Part shown: piece after piece, positions 23,171 to 38,000 of the stretch
Position numbering within the stretch: the first letter of the stretch is position 1
Layout: each line of letters opens with the position of its first letter
Source: Strongyloides papillosus
Taxonomy: Eukaryota > Nematoda > Chromadorea > Rhabditida > Strongyloididae
NCBI GenBank assembly: GCA_005656395.1
Contig: SRSI01000037.1
Coordinates: 248,001 to 312,000, forward strand
Direction: 5' to 3'
Length of the DNA: 64,000 nucleotides
Made by a program: the position numbers and the translations under genes
Notes under the pieces: generated by a model
Told to the model about the DNA's origin: nothing
The model's database searches: none
What the model saw: only the letters and a program-made list of their open reading frames with translations

Positions 23171-26100
23171 ATGGCTATTTGCGCTTTGAGGCGCTCAAAA
23201 GCCATAAACAATTGGTTTCTAATTCTTTCGACCTTAATTCTGGTATTAAATGTTCTAATTCAAAGTCAATCACTTGATTATGTAAGTTTTAAAATCATCT
23301 TTGTTACCCATAAATTGAAGTATCAATGATTTATAACCGTATATGATAATATAAGTAAATATTTGATAACTATTATATCATACAAATTACCTCAATTATT
23401 AAAATTCCTTAATTATACACGTCTCATTAAACACAAACTACCATATTATTAATAATAGTGATAAATTTATATTTTAATTTTTATGGATACTTATTGTTTA
23501 AGTTATTGGATACCTATTAATTTAATTTCAAAATTTATATATACGTTTTATGTATTATTTTAGTAATATTATTAACTTTTTTTTTACAATCTTTAGTATA
23601 AAATCAGAAGTAATTAAAAAATAATTGTCATGGTCTACTTTTACAAAGAGTGAGTGAGTTATATAATATATAAGAATTTAAAAGTTTATAAAAATTTAAA
23701 TAAAAAAGCGGATTAACATAATTTTTTTATGTCCTTTTTGTTTTAACGTTTTTTCAAATTATTAATCCATAAATGTCTCAATATAATCACCCTCTCCAAA
23801 AAGAAAATATAATTGGCATACATTTTGATTTAATATATGAATAAAAAGATTTTTATACAATTATATATTCACTTTTATTGGATGGAACATAATTTTAAAA
23901 TACCCTTACAAATTCTTTTATTTATTATGCAATTGTTTAATATAAAATATAATAAAGAAAAAACTTGTATTTTCAAAGAGATTCATCTTGTTGATAATAT
24001 CTCAATAGTAGTATAGTTAAGGTATTGAGTATAGTATATGTAAAAATTTCTTTTCATTTCAATTACATAAATTTATATGAGAGATTTTTTCTTTAGGATG
24101 ATATAAATACTCGAACACATCTTAGAGGTATACAAAAATTACAAAGGATAAATGGAATGACTCAAGAAATATACGCTAAACAGGATGAAAAAATATTAAA
24201 TAAAAATTCATACGTTGATGAGGATCAATCCACACAACCTTTGTACAATGAAAACCAATATCCCAGAAAAATGCCTCTCATTTCTGATGAGCCGGTTTTT
24301 TCAAGTGATGATAGGAGTCAAGTTATTAAGGTAAAACACAGAAAATCATCATCACCACCATCTAATTATCAACCTGAAGCATTCTTTGAACCATCAAAAG
24401 AAGATATTATTAAAAGACCAGTTAGTGAAGATACTATTGATAAAATTGATGAGATGATGGATAAAGTTAAAAGTAGATTTTTTGTTACCCAAAACAACAA
24501 TAATAATAACAATAATAATAATGTACTTGAAAATGAAAAAACTTTAAGTAATGAACAGAAAACAATCACAACCGATGATGAGAGTGTTAAAAAAGAAAGA
24601 TTAGAAAGAATAAGGGCACGATGGGCAAAACTTGGTCCAATTATTAAAAGTAGAGTTAATAGATTATTTTCAAAAGCCAGATTATCACAAAATTATAGTA
24701 TAGGTAAAGAAATTAGAAGATTTAGCACTACTACACCAAAAACATTTGAATTAGATAAAAAACAATATATTGAAAGTAATTTCGATACATTCACTGAGGT
24801 TAATCATAATGATAGACCTGTCCTCCACTCAGTCAAGACGATGACTGATGATAAATTTTTGGGACAAAATGAAATTAAAAATTTAGGTACCTATAATCAC
24901 ATTATAAAAAGACCACCTATTGCAAAACCAACTTTTGGAAATGAATTAGTAAATTTAGGTGAGTCATTATCTATTTTTATTGATAATCATTTAATCAATT
25001 ACAGGAAATCTTGATAATGAGGGCGATTTACATAATAGACTTTCAAATAACTTTGGAGAACAACGCCGTACACATTATAAATTCGTTAATAAAGTATCTT
25101 CTAGACCTCGATTAAGAATTCGAAGACCAGGTTGGAAAATATTTTAATTTTTAAATGCTTTTTTAAAACTTATTTTTTAACACCTTTTGCACATATCACA
25201 ATTTTTTATTTAATGGTTTAATTATTTCTTTTCTAGGCAATCCACCAACAGCACAAGCAATGGAAAATGAAGTTGTCAGAGCCGCAGGAATAAGTTCATT
25301 AAACAGAGGTCCTTTGTCACTCCCTGAATTATCACCAATAACAAATGAGGAGTCAAACGAAAATCAAAAAATAAAACCAATACCATTACCATCAATTGAG
25401 AAAAGCGATGAGACATCACGTTCCTTTAAATCCGATGAATCCAGTGAATCTCTCATTGACTCATCAGAGATCACCTTTGGTAATCCACCACCAAAAAGTG
25501 ACGAAAAAATAAAACCAAATAAAAGCGATGAATTTGACAGTAACTCTAAATCAAAAGAACACATAAATGTTGAAATTGAACCACCTTTAGAACCAACAGA
25601 TGAAGAGATATCTAGTTTATCTAGAAATCACAACAAAAAGTTAGTTTAATTGTTCTGATATTAATTAATTTAACCTTGTTTTTTTGTTTATAGAAAAGTT
25701 AAAGTAGAAGAAGTTGACAGTGGTGATAGTGGTATTCTTCCACAAAATTCTGGGCTTAGGCCTGTCGCACCACCATCAGAATTTGGTTCAACAGGTGGTT
25801 TTGGATCTGGATTTGGTGGAGGTAGTGCACAAATACCTTCTGGTTTCGGTTTTGGAGGTGGTATGGGATCACCTTTACCTAAACCATCTAAAACACCATC
25901 ATCACCAGTAAATGAAAAAACAATTGGTATGGAAACAAACAAAGATGAAAATGATGATAATGATGGAGAAGATGAGGAAGATTTTGATAAAGAAGATACA
26001 GCCTTTGGAAGGCCTAAAGGTCCATCTCCAGATGATGGTTCATCAGAAGGTCCTCCCAAACCAAAAGGACCTAATTTTAATCAAGAAGAATTATTTACAG

Positions 26101-26636
26101 GAGACTCAGCATTTAATATAAACAGTAAAGGGCCAACAGGTGATGGATATGGCCCTCCAATAAGTAGTGGTGCAGCAGTTCCACCACCTGTCCATGGTAT
26201 AAATTATGGTGGTGGTGCTGCCGGTGTCGGTGGTATGGGAATGGTAGAAAGTTATACACAAAACCCCCCAACAACAGTTAAACCATCTGCCCTATTGAAC
26301 ATACTTAATAAAGCCGATCAAGGTATAAATCAAGCTATAACACATTTCGAACGTGGAAGCCCTGTTGAAACAGCTGCTATTGACATTCTAGAAGTAGCTT
26401 TGGGTAGTCAGAGATTGGATAGTCAGGCAAAGTTACTTGGTCATGTTGATAGAACATTTGGATTAGATAATCTTCAAAGATTGCAACGTTGGGCAAATAC
26501 CGGTGGTGCATTGGATATGTTAAAAGAACAGTTTGCTAAAATTGCAAAAAATTATAGACCTCCAGCAGATTTACTACCAACAATACCACCTCAATTAGAA
26601 TACCTGTTTTCATCAAGTAATAACGGAAAAAAATAA
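23171..26636 (+). CDS. Secreted or membrane-anchored low-complexity protein, 814 aa
   Basis: Five exons join in phase: 23171-23281, 24097-24958, 25005-25130, 25237-25639 and 25694-26636 (815 codons with stop). Exon 1 encodes a signal peptide or anchor with a hydrophobic core near residues 15-30 (WFLILSTLILVLNVLI). The middle is charged, Ser/Asp/Lys-rich and disordered, with an Asn run coded by AAC/AAT repeats near 24497-24522, then a Pro/Gly-rich part (GGFGSGFGGG, then PPKPKGP). The last 110 residues differ: they are well ordered and low in repeats (LLNILNKADQGINQ, AAIDILEVALGSQRL, LQRLQRWANTGGALDMLKEQ) and look like a conserved helical domain. I cannot name that domain. The 815-base first intron is long relative to the others. 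Confidence 0.82.
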
Positions 26637-27384
26637 CTTATCAAAATTATTTATAAAAATTCTCTTAATAAAATAGCATTCCTGCTCAAATATATATGCC
26701 ATCAAGTAATTTATTATGAAAAAAATGACAAAAAAAAATAAAAATTAATAATAATTATTATCTATCTCTCTTACAATAATATTTTTAAAGAAAAACATTG
26801 TTTAGTTTGTTTAATGAAATATTTTATTTTAATATTTAAACTTTCATTAAAAAAGGGCTATCTTATGATAAGACTATGTATTTAATAAACACTGGCTTAA
26901 TCAAAAATGAAAATATTATTTCTCATAAAATTTAATAACGTAAACCTTGTAAACAAAAAGGGAAAAAAACGATCAACAAGACACTAAATTTATTTGTTCT
27001 AATCAACTTTTTTTCATCATTAACTGTTTACGAATTTTGGACATTAATCATTATTCAGCATTATATGTTATGTGTACAAATGGTTAAATGTTTGATTTAA
27101 AAAATGAACAATGCTCATGTTTTTGATTACGTTTTGTTTTGACATCATGTTCAAGAAATACTTGATAAACGTTTTGTATACAAAATTACACTCGGTTATC
27201 TAATATTTTATGGTATAAAATTCAATTTTATTCAAATGGTTGCCATTTATTCTTTTAATCTTCGCTTTTTTCTATTTATTTTTTCATTACTGATAAATAT
27301 ATAAATAATAATATATATACCTATCTTTGAATAACATTTAAATTCTTTTGTAATATGGTAAAAAAACTTTTATGTTGATTTTAG

Positions 27385-27431
27385 CAATGCATTAAAAGTT
27401 ACGGAACATTCTAAAATTGAAACATCTATTG
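27385..27431 (+). other. Candidate upstream exon of the DM-domain gene
   Basis: These 47 bases lie between TTTTAG and GTAAGC. The frame reads NALKVTEHSKIETSI and ends with one extra base, which is the phase needed by the acceptor at 35070. The joined reading would be SID before SISVLTS. The 7.6 kb intron that this implies is the main doubt. Confidence 0.3.
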
Positions 27432-30400
27432 GTAAGCGTCTTAAATTTAATAAATATACTTTTTCAATTATTTTATTTTCTCTATACATAATTTTTATAT
27501 ATTTCACCTGTTCACTCTGTACATAAAAAAATATAAAAAATTAAATTTTTTTTATACAACCACCCGTTCGCCTGGTACGATTAATCATAAGAAACCTGAG
27601 TTTTTTCAACTACTTTACGAAGATGTATTTGTTTAAAAATATAGTTTTTACATAATTATATGACTCTTTATAAAATATTTTATTGTGATATCACTGTAGC
27701 TTTTAACGAAAGTTTATTTTAATCTAGGAAAAGAATATATAATTCAACTGAACATTTGAAAAATGGAAACATTTCTAGGTGTAAACAAAGTTTAACTTTT
27801 TTATGAATGTAAATATGAGATAATAGATCTAGCATGTTTTTTTAATAGTCATATATTGAGGAAGTAGAATTAAACATATTATAAGATTTAATATTTGTTT
27901 TTACTATTTTTAAAATTATGTTAAAATATTTTAAATATTATATTTTTCATATAAGACTAGACGACCTTTTAGATATTATTAACTTATATTCACTTCCTTT
28001 TATAAAACATTTTTGACAGTGTTAATTAAGTTTTTGTATTAATCGTGTCATGTAAATGATATTATTATTTAAAAATGTAATATCTACCTCATCAAAAATC
28101 ATAAGATCTTAATGGAAAAAAAAACATATACATATATGTGTATATTTTTACTATTATTCTACACAATTTCTTTTCATTATAATATATTTTTAAAATTTGA
28201 AAAATAGATAGTTTATTTAATGATAATAGAATTGTTTGCTTTTATAATTACCTAAATAGACATAGACAATTTATCAATTAAAAAAATTTTAAATTCTCTT
28301 TATAACATTTCAAGGATAACCTTCAAAAAATATTAATAATAAAATTTTTGTAACGTCATAAAAAATATTCAGCTTCACGAATGTAGTTTATCATCTTCTG
28401 ATTGTCCTTTAAAAATAGTAGCCAGTCCATATGATAAAACAAAAATATAATAAATTTTATGTGTATCGAAGGCCAGTCAAGGTGTTTTGACACAAAATTT
28501 GTTGTTTTATTTTTCATTATCAAATATTTTGTAACTTTTAAGGTCATGAACATCTAATAAACTGATTAATACGAAAATAAAAATGCTATTGTTCAAAAAT
28601 AATATGTTAATAATATCTTTTGTTATAAAAAAGAATGTTTTTTATATATTAATAAAAAAGATTTATTTTAAGAAATAGAAAAGTGAAATTTTTGTAGAAT
28701 CTTATTTCTAAAATTAAAAATAATTATAAATTGTTGTGAAAAATAAATAAAAAGACATTATTTTCCAGTTACTGTAATATATGTACAACTCAGTGCTACA
28801 TTTTATTCTATTTTTAAAAAAATAAAATAAAAAAAAGATATTTAAAATGTTTTTGAATATTTTTAAACAAAAAAATACTTAACATCATTATTTGATCAAC
28901 ACTTCATAAAAATCATGACGTGCCATCATCATCTCTTGGATTCTATTTAGCCCAAATTCCTACTGACCTAATACCTTAACTATCTTTACTTAAATTTTTA
29001 TAATTATCTCTTCATATTTTAACTATTTTTTCAATTTTTTACAAAACCGAACACCATAATGAGAAAATTGAACATGGGCATTTTTAAATGAAATTGACAT
29101 ACTTTTTTAACACTTGAACAGAGAAAAAAAAGATTTCCTAAATTTGACGGGTTATTTTTATGTGGAAGTGTCATATAGTTAGTAACCTGTAATTTAGATT
29201 CTTTTTTTTACTTATTTTTATATTTTGGTTTATAACCTAGTTTCATTAATTATTTTTTTGTTTAAATGCCATTCTCAGGTATATAAAAATTAGTTTAATT
29301 TTTTTTCTTATTTGTTAATTATAATATTATACTTCATGATGTATTACTACGTTATAATTTATAGCTATTTTTATATTTAATTTCATTACCTATTTTTTAA
29401 TAAAATTTATACTACATTAAGCAATACTAATAATATTTTGTCTATTTATACTCCCGCTGCTAGAACATTACACTTTTATTTTCCTTTAATCCATAAAGTT
29501 TAGGTTTAAAATAAAGGAAATAAATTAAATTTTTTATGAGACATTATTGTGAACATTGTGAGTTTTTAAGAAGCGACCTACTTTGAATGTAACAAAGTGT
29601 TCATCTAAGTTACAATATATCTTTATTATCAATTTTCATATAATCAAAATATTTTTAACCTACCGCAAAGTTATTAATTCTCAATGTTGAAATATTTTCT
29701 TTTACTTTTTTTATCATTTTAACCATTCCACTAGATAGTTGTTTTTATACTTTTATATAAGCCATACAACATAGGTACCTGCTTTTGAGAAATTAATTAT
29801 TTCAAATCACAAAAGTTATCGTGATTCCCTATCAAAGCATCTATAAAAGCCGGACAGTGTAAGAATTCTTACAAAAAAATAACTTATTGTCATCACTACA
29901 ATATTCTCATTATAAAAACATCTCTATTTTTTATGTTAAAAAAATAACAAACCTTATTAACACTGGTCCGTTGATTAAACTTATTTTTATTCACAAACTA
30001 TTTACATAAAAATCAAATTTACAATTTGTTTTGTAAAGCCCTTATAAACAATTTGTTGATCTTTTAATATTTAAAACCGTTCAAGTTTTTTTTATTATAA
30101 TATCGAGAAAAAAAAATAAATAATCCGGTCATTTTTTTTAAATTGTCGAACAGTCAAAAACAAACACACACCAACTATTGTCAATATTTATGGGTCTTTA
30201 AATATTTTTATAACTTTTTAACTTTTCTTACAAAATCAACTTTCTCAACAAAATATTCCCTACCGTTACAATATTTATTATAATTTGCGCAGACATTTTT
30301 TTCCCTTTTTTTTTATTAACAATTTCTTTTTACAAAATGTCTGAGATTTTCTATATAAATAAATTTGTTTTTATGCCATTCACCTGATAGCTAAGGTTTT

Positions 30401-33400
30401 TAAAATTGTTTCTAAATAACATGTTTTCTTGTAGCATTAACGTTAAATGAGAATAATTGTTATTATTCTAATTTATACTTCTAATATAAAGTTGTTTTTA
30501 TATTTAACATTTTGCAAAAAAATATAAAAAAAAACTTTAATAACATCTCATAATTTGTTAACATGTTAATGGTTTAATATTTACATTTTATTCCATCATT
30601 CATTTAGAATTTTCATTTTTTAAATTTATAATAAAATTTGTATCTATAAACCATTTTTTTACTATGATATAATGTCTAAAAATGGTTTAAAGTATTATTT
30701 CAATCTAGCAATTAGTGTTTATGATATGTTTTTTTTTTTAAATTTTTTTTATAAACATCTCAATTGTGTCTAAGATTCATGTTTTTTGATAGTAGTTAAA
30801 AAATAGAACTTGTAATTAGGGTACGGCATTTAACGATAAACATTTGATAAAATATGTAAGTTTCTTTTTTATACATACTTCTGGCAAAGTTTAAATGTTT
30901 AAAAAATATTTGAAACTGCCTATGAAAGTAATTAAAAATTCTGTGGATTTTTTTATTTTAAATATATACATAAGCAGATTTATACTTTTCTTCCTTCCAA
31001 TTCTTAGAATTTTTATTGAGTACATTCATACTTATTAAACTAGTATAAAAATGTAAGAAAAAAGTAAGAAAAAACTTCCTTAATTAGTAAAATTATATTA
31101 TATGAACTTTTTTAAATTTTATTATTCATTTTCATCATAACAATTAAGTAAAAGTTTGTGTCTACCATTAGACAAATCAAAGAACATTTTAATTATTTAC
31201 TTTTTTTATTTTATATTTAAAAACATATTATTATCACAATTATTTATACAAAATTTTGTTTTTTAAACCTACAAATGCCACATTTACACATCATAAAGTA
31301 TATGAGATTTGTTGAAATAAAGATATGTTAACTGTTTTAAAACAATATAACTTGAGATAAAAAGACAAATATTTATCCAGGTAAATTTATTGCGTATTTT
31401 TTCTTTTTCTTATGTGCGTATAAAATGATTTCAAAATAGTTTTAATTATCAATTATTTGTTCCTTAATAAGCTTATTGTCAGATAAAACTTTAATTTCTC
31501 TTAACAAAAAAATATCCTTATTATTTTTCACTGTTATTTTTACATATTGAATTTAAATTATATATACAATATTTAACAATATCCTCATCAACTTTACTTT
31601 ATCTTTGAATAAAACTGATTGTTTATGAAAGCAAAAATAGTGAAGCTGGTTTTTTATATAAACCTTTGTTTTCAAAGCAGACATGTATATATATATATAA
31701 ATTTATTCATATGCGTATATATTATATAAATATATTTTGACCATTATGAAGAGAGAACTTCATGTCGCATTGTTTTGATCAAATATATGATGACCAATAA
31801 AAGGATAGGTGGAATTATCCGTGGAAAATTTTTATTTTTCATTAAAAGTATTAAAAAAAAATATAAAAAAAGAAATTATTATAATGTAGGTATATTGGAT
31901 TTTTAAAAGGTTGTTAAAGAGAGTAATATATTATAATAAAAAATTCTTTTTTTATCTTTTTTTTACCCTTTGATGTCAGTTTGGGAGAAGCGTGTGCGCA
32001 TAATATGCCGATTATGTTTATATATCTTTGGTTATTGTTAACTAGATTTAAATATGAATCATTAAAGTGTTGAAAGATAAAACGATCATGCCTATCATTT
32101 GTTGCCATTAGACATAGATAATATTTTTTTTCTTTTTGTTACTGAAAAAACGACGTCATTTACATACTGTAACAATTTTTTTAGACTTTTAATATTAAAA
32201 CTTAATAGTCTAGTTTTAATTATTTTTCACTTCTTTTGACACACACAACATCCTATAAAAAATGATATTATTATTGGATTGTAGAAGCCTTGATTGCCAC
32301 AGCCCTAAGGAAAACATCTAGAAACATAATTCTATTTTAATGTTAATTTCGAAATAAAAAAAAATCATGTTTTCTAAACTTTCCATTTAATTTTTTTTAC
32401 TTATAAATATTATTGTAAAATGTAAATAGTGTAATTTGTTAGACGTAAATATTATTAATCTTAACACTTATATGTAATTACCATATTAGGTTATAATTAA
32501 GTTTTTTTTGTACTTTATACACTAATAATTAAACAATTATTGTGATTACACCTATTATTTTTCGCAATATGTACTTTCTTTTTATTTTAAAATATTTTCT
32601 AAATTAGCTACCTCATGTTTAGTTTAAAATATATAAAATTAAATAAAAATAGAAAATTAATACAAATAGGTAAATGAGTTTTCATTGCGTTGATAACCCT
32701 TTATACGTGTATATAAATATATATTATATCAATTTAAAGTTTCAACATTTTAAAATATGCAAAATTGCAAAAAATCTATTGTTTACATTTTAAAAATGAT
32801 CTCTAAATACCAATTTGACTGCAAATCAAGAAACATAAGTATGAAATAAATATGTACACATGTAATATTGTTGTGAACATCTCGCTGTTTATAAAAAGTT
32901 CCGATGTTTTATTTGTTTATTTTTAACATACATACTCTGCATTGTAATTTTTTGTAGCCGTTCGTGCCAGTTGATGGTTGACGGTGAAAAAATAAGTTGA
33001 TTGTTCCATTATTGTAAAATTATTGTGAAAGAGATAGGAGATTCAAAGATGGTATAAAATTTATTTTTATCAGAATCACTTCAAAAAAAAGGGACAGTTT
33101 GAATTGTTTAATTTTTCCGTCTATTTATTTTAATATTATTATATCGCTAGGAATGTTTCATATAAAAAGTGGTATTGAGTAGTCGTTGACATTTTTTAAC
33201 TTAAAAGGCAAATTAGTAAATTCTAAAATATTTTAATAATAAATTGTTTTGTGATGTTTTGTTTAATGCTTTATATTATTACATGAGATTTAGAAAATTA
33301 AAACGAAATGTTGTTTAAAATAGTTAAATGTACTTTGAATATAATAAGCATGATGGAAAATTATTATTTTCTATATTATTCGCGTATATAATTTTTCAAA

Positions 33401-34379
33401 AATAAGGTATTTTTTAAATTAAGAGGATTTCCTATAACTTCAACTATCTAATAATAAACAACATTTTATATATCTCGAAACCTTAGCATACTATCGGCAA
33501 AACAATTACTCCCAAAGTTTAAATGAACTATTTAGAAAAGGAATCTAGAAGCCTTATTACATTGTACTTTCTATCAAATTACAAAACATCTAGGCAAAAA
33601 CATTATTTAATATTATTTCTATATATCTCATATGTAAAAACAACTTTGTTTTTTAATAATCATGTTTTGATTTATATTAAACTTATTTTTTATATCCAGA
33701 GACATGTAAATTTTTTTTATGTTTGGTTACTGAGGTATTAAAATAACGTGATAAATAACTGTGACTTATGTATGTCCTTATTAAGAATTAAAAATATGGT
33801 AACATGTAGAAGTTACATGGAATTACTAGATTTAGCTAAACACACACCTTTAATGTACTTTTTGTTTTTGTTAATTATTTTTCATAGTATTAAACTTTTC
33901 AGGAATATTCTAAAAATTTCATTAGTTACCTGTATGAAAGGCAAACTTTTAAAAAAATTTTTCAGTTGAAAATAATATTTTTCATTCGTGTTTTAATTTA
34001 ATCTTACTACAATTAACTTTTTTCTATTATTATATTACAGTTATTCCTTTTATGAAACAGATATCATGGTTATATATAATAACATATTACAATCCACGAA
34101 AAATTATTGATGTGTTAGTGTATGTTTAAAATGTTTTTGCAACATGCCACATTATTATGAAACAATTTCATTATCAGTTTGTTTTTTGATATTTAACCTA
34201 TAAATATGATTAACTTAGGTACTATTTTGAAACACATCTGATCACTTAGACACGATTATGATTAACAAAAAAAATATTATAACATTTTATTATCTGTCTT
34301 TACATCTTAATATTAATATTCACCTTTTTTCTTACTCAAGTTTTATTTTTTTGATTGCTTTTAAAAAAGAAAGATGAAT

Positions 34380-34395
34380 GGAAGGAAGGAAGGAA
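34380..34395. repeat. GGAA microsatellite
   Basis: Four perfect GGAA units in otherwise AT-rich DNA. Confidence 0.8.
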
Positions 34396-35070
34396 AGTTT
34401 GTTAAAATAAAAAATATTGTCATTTACACATGATATATTATTAATCACATACAAATTGAAACAAATTATATTTTTTTAGGAAAATTATATTTGAAAATTT
34501 TAATATCTTCTATTATCTGTATATGTATAGGTTTTTATTTTTATTAATATTATTTTTACAATTTTTGTACACTTCAAGATTAGCCTATCAAAATAGTTTA
34601 AGAGGATTTTTCTGCAATATTAAAAAAAAAACTATATACTTTTTTAAAAGTTGATTTTTGTTGTCTAAAAGTTAATAACAGGTAGTTTATTAAATGAATC
34701 TTTTTGAAGACGTACTAAGTCTTTATCCTTTTTTTATTTATTTATAAAAATAGTACAATCTATATAAATTGATAAGAATATTACAATCTAAAATATTTTT
34801 TTAAGATTTTATGAAAAAGATTCTAGGAAATATTGGATTATCCTTCTTTTACAACTTTTCAAGAATGTTTACATTCATTTATATAACAATCTTTTTTGAA
34901 CTGTTGAAACGCCTATATATTGTTAGATACTTATATAATGTTACGTTTATAATAATATTCATTATCCCTTGTTATTGCCCTTTTATGTTTTTTTTTTCCA
35001 TTTTAACGAAGTGCAACTGCTTTTAACTAAAATGTGTTGTAAACTTGTTTAATCTTTTATTATATTCCAG

Positions 35071-38000
35071 ATTCTATATCAGTTTTAACCTCGATAAATA
35101 ATTCTCAAAATTTATCTTCGCCTACTCTAATAGAAACAAAGGATCACATATTTTTTAATAATTTACAAAAAAAGACAGACACAGTTAATTTGTTAGCTAA
35201 TTTTTCTACTGTAAATAACTTTATAGAACATCAAAGATTACTTCAAGCTTTATTTAATTACAATTTTAAATTTCCAGTTGTTGAGAAAGATTTTTCCGAC
35301 ATATCAAACATGCTGCGGTTCGAACCTTTTAACGCTTTTTTCGGCATTAAATGTTGCTGCAGTCTCTGGATTTAGTGCTGATTCATTGAAAAATGGGACA
35401 CAGAAGCGCGTCTATTATTGTCAAAGATGTCTTAATCACGATAGATTAGAACCAAGAAAAAATCATAAATGTGAATGTGCTTATGCCAATTGTAGTTGTC
35501 CTAAATGTATTTTAGTTGAAAAGAGACGTGTTTTAAATACCCAATTACATGAATTAGAGGATGTCTCAGAGTCACCAATTAATTTAGAGCATGTAAAAAA
35601 AGATGTTGATGATATATACAATGATAATGTTGATGATAATGGATCCTCATCAGAACATTCTGGTGGTGGTAGAATTAAAGGAGGTTAGTTTTTGATAAAA
35701 ACAAACAAATTAATTAAATAATGGTAAATTAATATATGTTGGTGACATGCGCTTATACATAATTAATGTATATTAATAAATGTTAATAGCTACAAGCATG
35801 ATAATGTTTGTTTTATGTTTCATATAAAATGTATAATATATCGGATTCTTGAAATTTATTAAAAATTAATATTTTTAAAAACCCTTTTATTCGAGATTAT
35901 TAATCGACATATACGTATATAAATATTTATATATTTCGCTTTTAGTATTACGTGCCATTTTACATTCATATCTCTTTTACTAGAGTAGAAAAAAACTAAA
36001 TTTCATATTGTTTTTTTTTGTTGCTTTAATTTTATAGAAACACTTTTTAAACTAAATTTGTTTATATTTTTAAATTCATCTAATAACACTAATTTTTTTT
36101 ATTTCTACTAGTATTATTAAAGTAAAATTAAGTTAGCAACCTTTGGTTTTAAACATAAGTAACTTTCTTCTCCATGATTAATTTTCTTTTTTATTTTGTC
36201 CACAATTCCTAAAATTTTGGAACAGTTGTTGACAAAATGAAAATACTTTTTTTATTCTCAGAATACATCGAAATATAATAGATGTTTGAGTAAGAAGGTT
36301 ACTGATAATAAAGTTAATTTGTTTTTCAAAATGACCACAACTAATGGTATTTTGCTAGAGTGACGGAATGTGTTTTATTTTTTAAAATGTTTATGTAAAA
36401 AAGTATAAACAATATTATTGTTTTGATGTTCTGATATGTATGCATAGAATACTAAGAATTTTGTTAGAAAAATAAAAAATGAAAATTTAAGATTTGAATA
36501 GAGAGAGAAAAAAATCAAAAGTTTGTTAAACATCAAAAACTAACTCTAAGATCTAGAATTATAATTTAAGAATATAAATTAATTTTTTAAAATGTGCATA
36601 ACATTATTGTTAACATAGTTTAATTGTTATATAATATCTTTGATTTGTTTTTAAATATCATTTTTTATTATCATGGTCTTTGGCTTGTAAAATTGTAGTA
36701 ATTTGTTGTTTTTCCAACAATTATAATAGTTTTAACCGTTGACCGTGTTGTAAATATTGAAATTTTAAACGGAATACACTATAAAACTCATTCATAAAAC
36801 AACATAAAAGATAATATTATTAAAGATGAAATGCTTGAAAGTTTTTTCCTATCTTTGTCAATCTTTTTTTTGTCATACTTTTTATTCTTTTTTATTTTAT
36901 TGCTAAGCTATTTATAAATATGTCTTTTTGTTTCAAAATTAGTCTTAACCACATCAATAGTGTAAATTATTTAGACATAACTTATTTTAAATAATATTGA
37001 AACATTCACGTAATCATATATTAATAGCTTTATTTTCTTTCATTGCTCCAAACGACATTTTAGCCTTTTAACATTATTATTTAATATATATTAACTTTTT
37101 AACATCATTGCCTTTCCCTCATATATGTTTCATTAATATATATATTTTATATATAATTTTTTTTTATATTGAACACCACCAAAATTTTTCCGCTTACTTT
37201 TACATACATTTATTATATTCTTCCTTTTGAACGGGCTTGAAAACATATTTGACGGGTATCTGGGACCGAAGAACGTTTCAAAGACTATTTGAAGATGAGG
37301 GAAATAAATATAATGAAGTCAGCTGCCTGGTGGCACCAGTCACTTTTTTTATTCATAGCGCAGAAATATCAAGAAACAATGACAACATCGTGTGAAATTA
37401 TGAGACCCCGAGTAATTTAGCATAAAATAACATATTAGGATCATACTCTTTCTTGCAAAAATTCTTTTAGGCAAAAGGTTATAATATATTATTAGGAAAG
37501 CACCGTTTCATAAGTACAAATTATTTGAAAATTGAAATGAAGTAAAGAAATTGCAATAAAATTAATATGTATCCCTTTTCATCTCCTTCTTCTTCTTTAA
37601 TATTTCTTTCTCTTTTTTGTCTTTTCCTATAATTGTATTTTTGGGAATAGTAGAAAAAAAATTTTTTATATAGAGAATATATAAACATTTTGAAACATTT
37701 AATGATTTAATTTAATGTTTCAATATTTCTATTAACATTTTATACACTCCATACTTTGTTCCCATTCTCTTCTAAAATTGTTTATTCCTAAGCATTCTTT
37801 TTTTCTTTTAATATTTTATCAAAACATTATGTTTACCTCATTATTTAAAATTTTTTGCAAAAATATTTATGACCGATGGCCTTGCTCTGCGTTCGTCTTC
37901 ATGTTCTTCCGTGCCATTCTACTCTTGTCTCGGGAAACATTTTGAAGATTTACTTCTTCTTGTCAATCTATTTAGCTCTATTTTTTTTGCAACAATGTTC

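Larger units (their letters stand above)
26637..35070. other. 8.4 kb gene-poor AT-rich region
   Basis: Apart from the splice-flanked segment at 27385-27431, no gene is supported. The length suggests a long first intron or upstream regulatory region of the DM-domain gene. Short open frames at 28356-28553, 31914-32108, 33523-33969 and 34811-35026 look like chance frames in AT-rich DNA. A weak minus-strand frame with a good acceptor sits near 32310, ending in GCCVCQKK. Confidence 0.5.

Noticed and set aside
25688..26059. Minus-strand frame rich in Gly/Pro/Ser
   Set aside because: Mirror of the Pro/Gly-rich exon 5 of the 814-residue gene, which is fixed by splice phases.
28356..28553. Minus-strand frame of 65 codons
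   Set aside because: No domain, signal or splice context; probably chance.
31914..32330. Minus-strand fragments MATNDRHDRF and GCCVCQKK
   Set aside because: Each is splice-plausible but they do not join in order to make a gene; support is too thin.
33523..33969. Two adjacent plus-strand frames of about 72 codons
   Set aside because: Tyr/Leu/Phe-rich with no splice fit; typical chance frames in AT-rich DNA.
35309..35325. GGTTCGAACC resembling a tRNA T loop
   Set aside because: The flanks do not form the five-pair stem and no acceptor or anticodon arms exist; it is in the DM exon.
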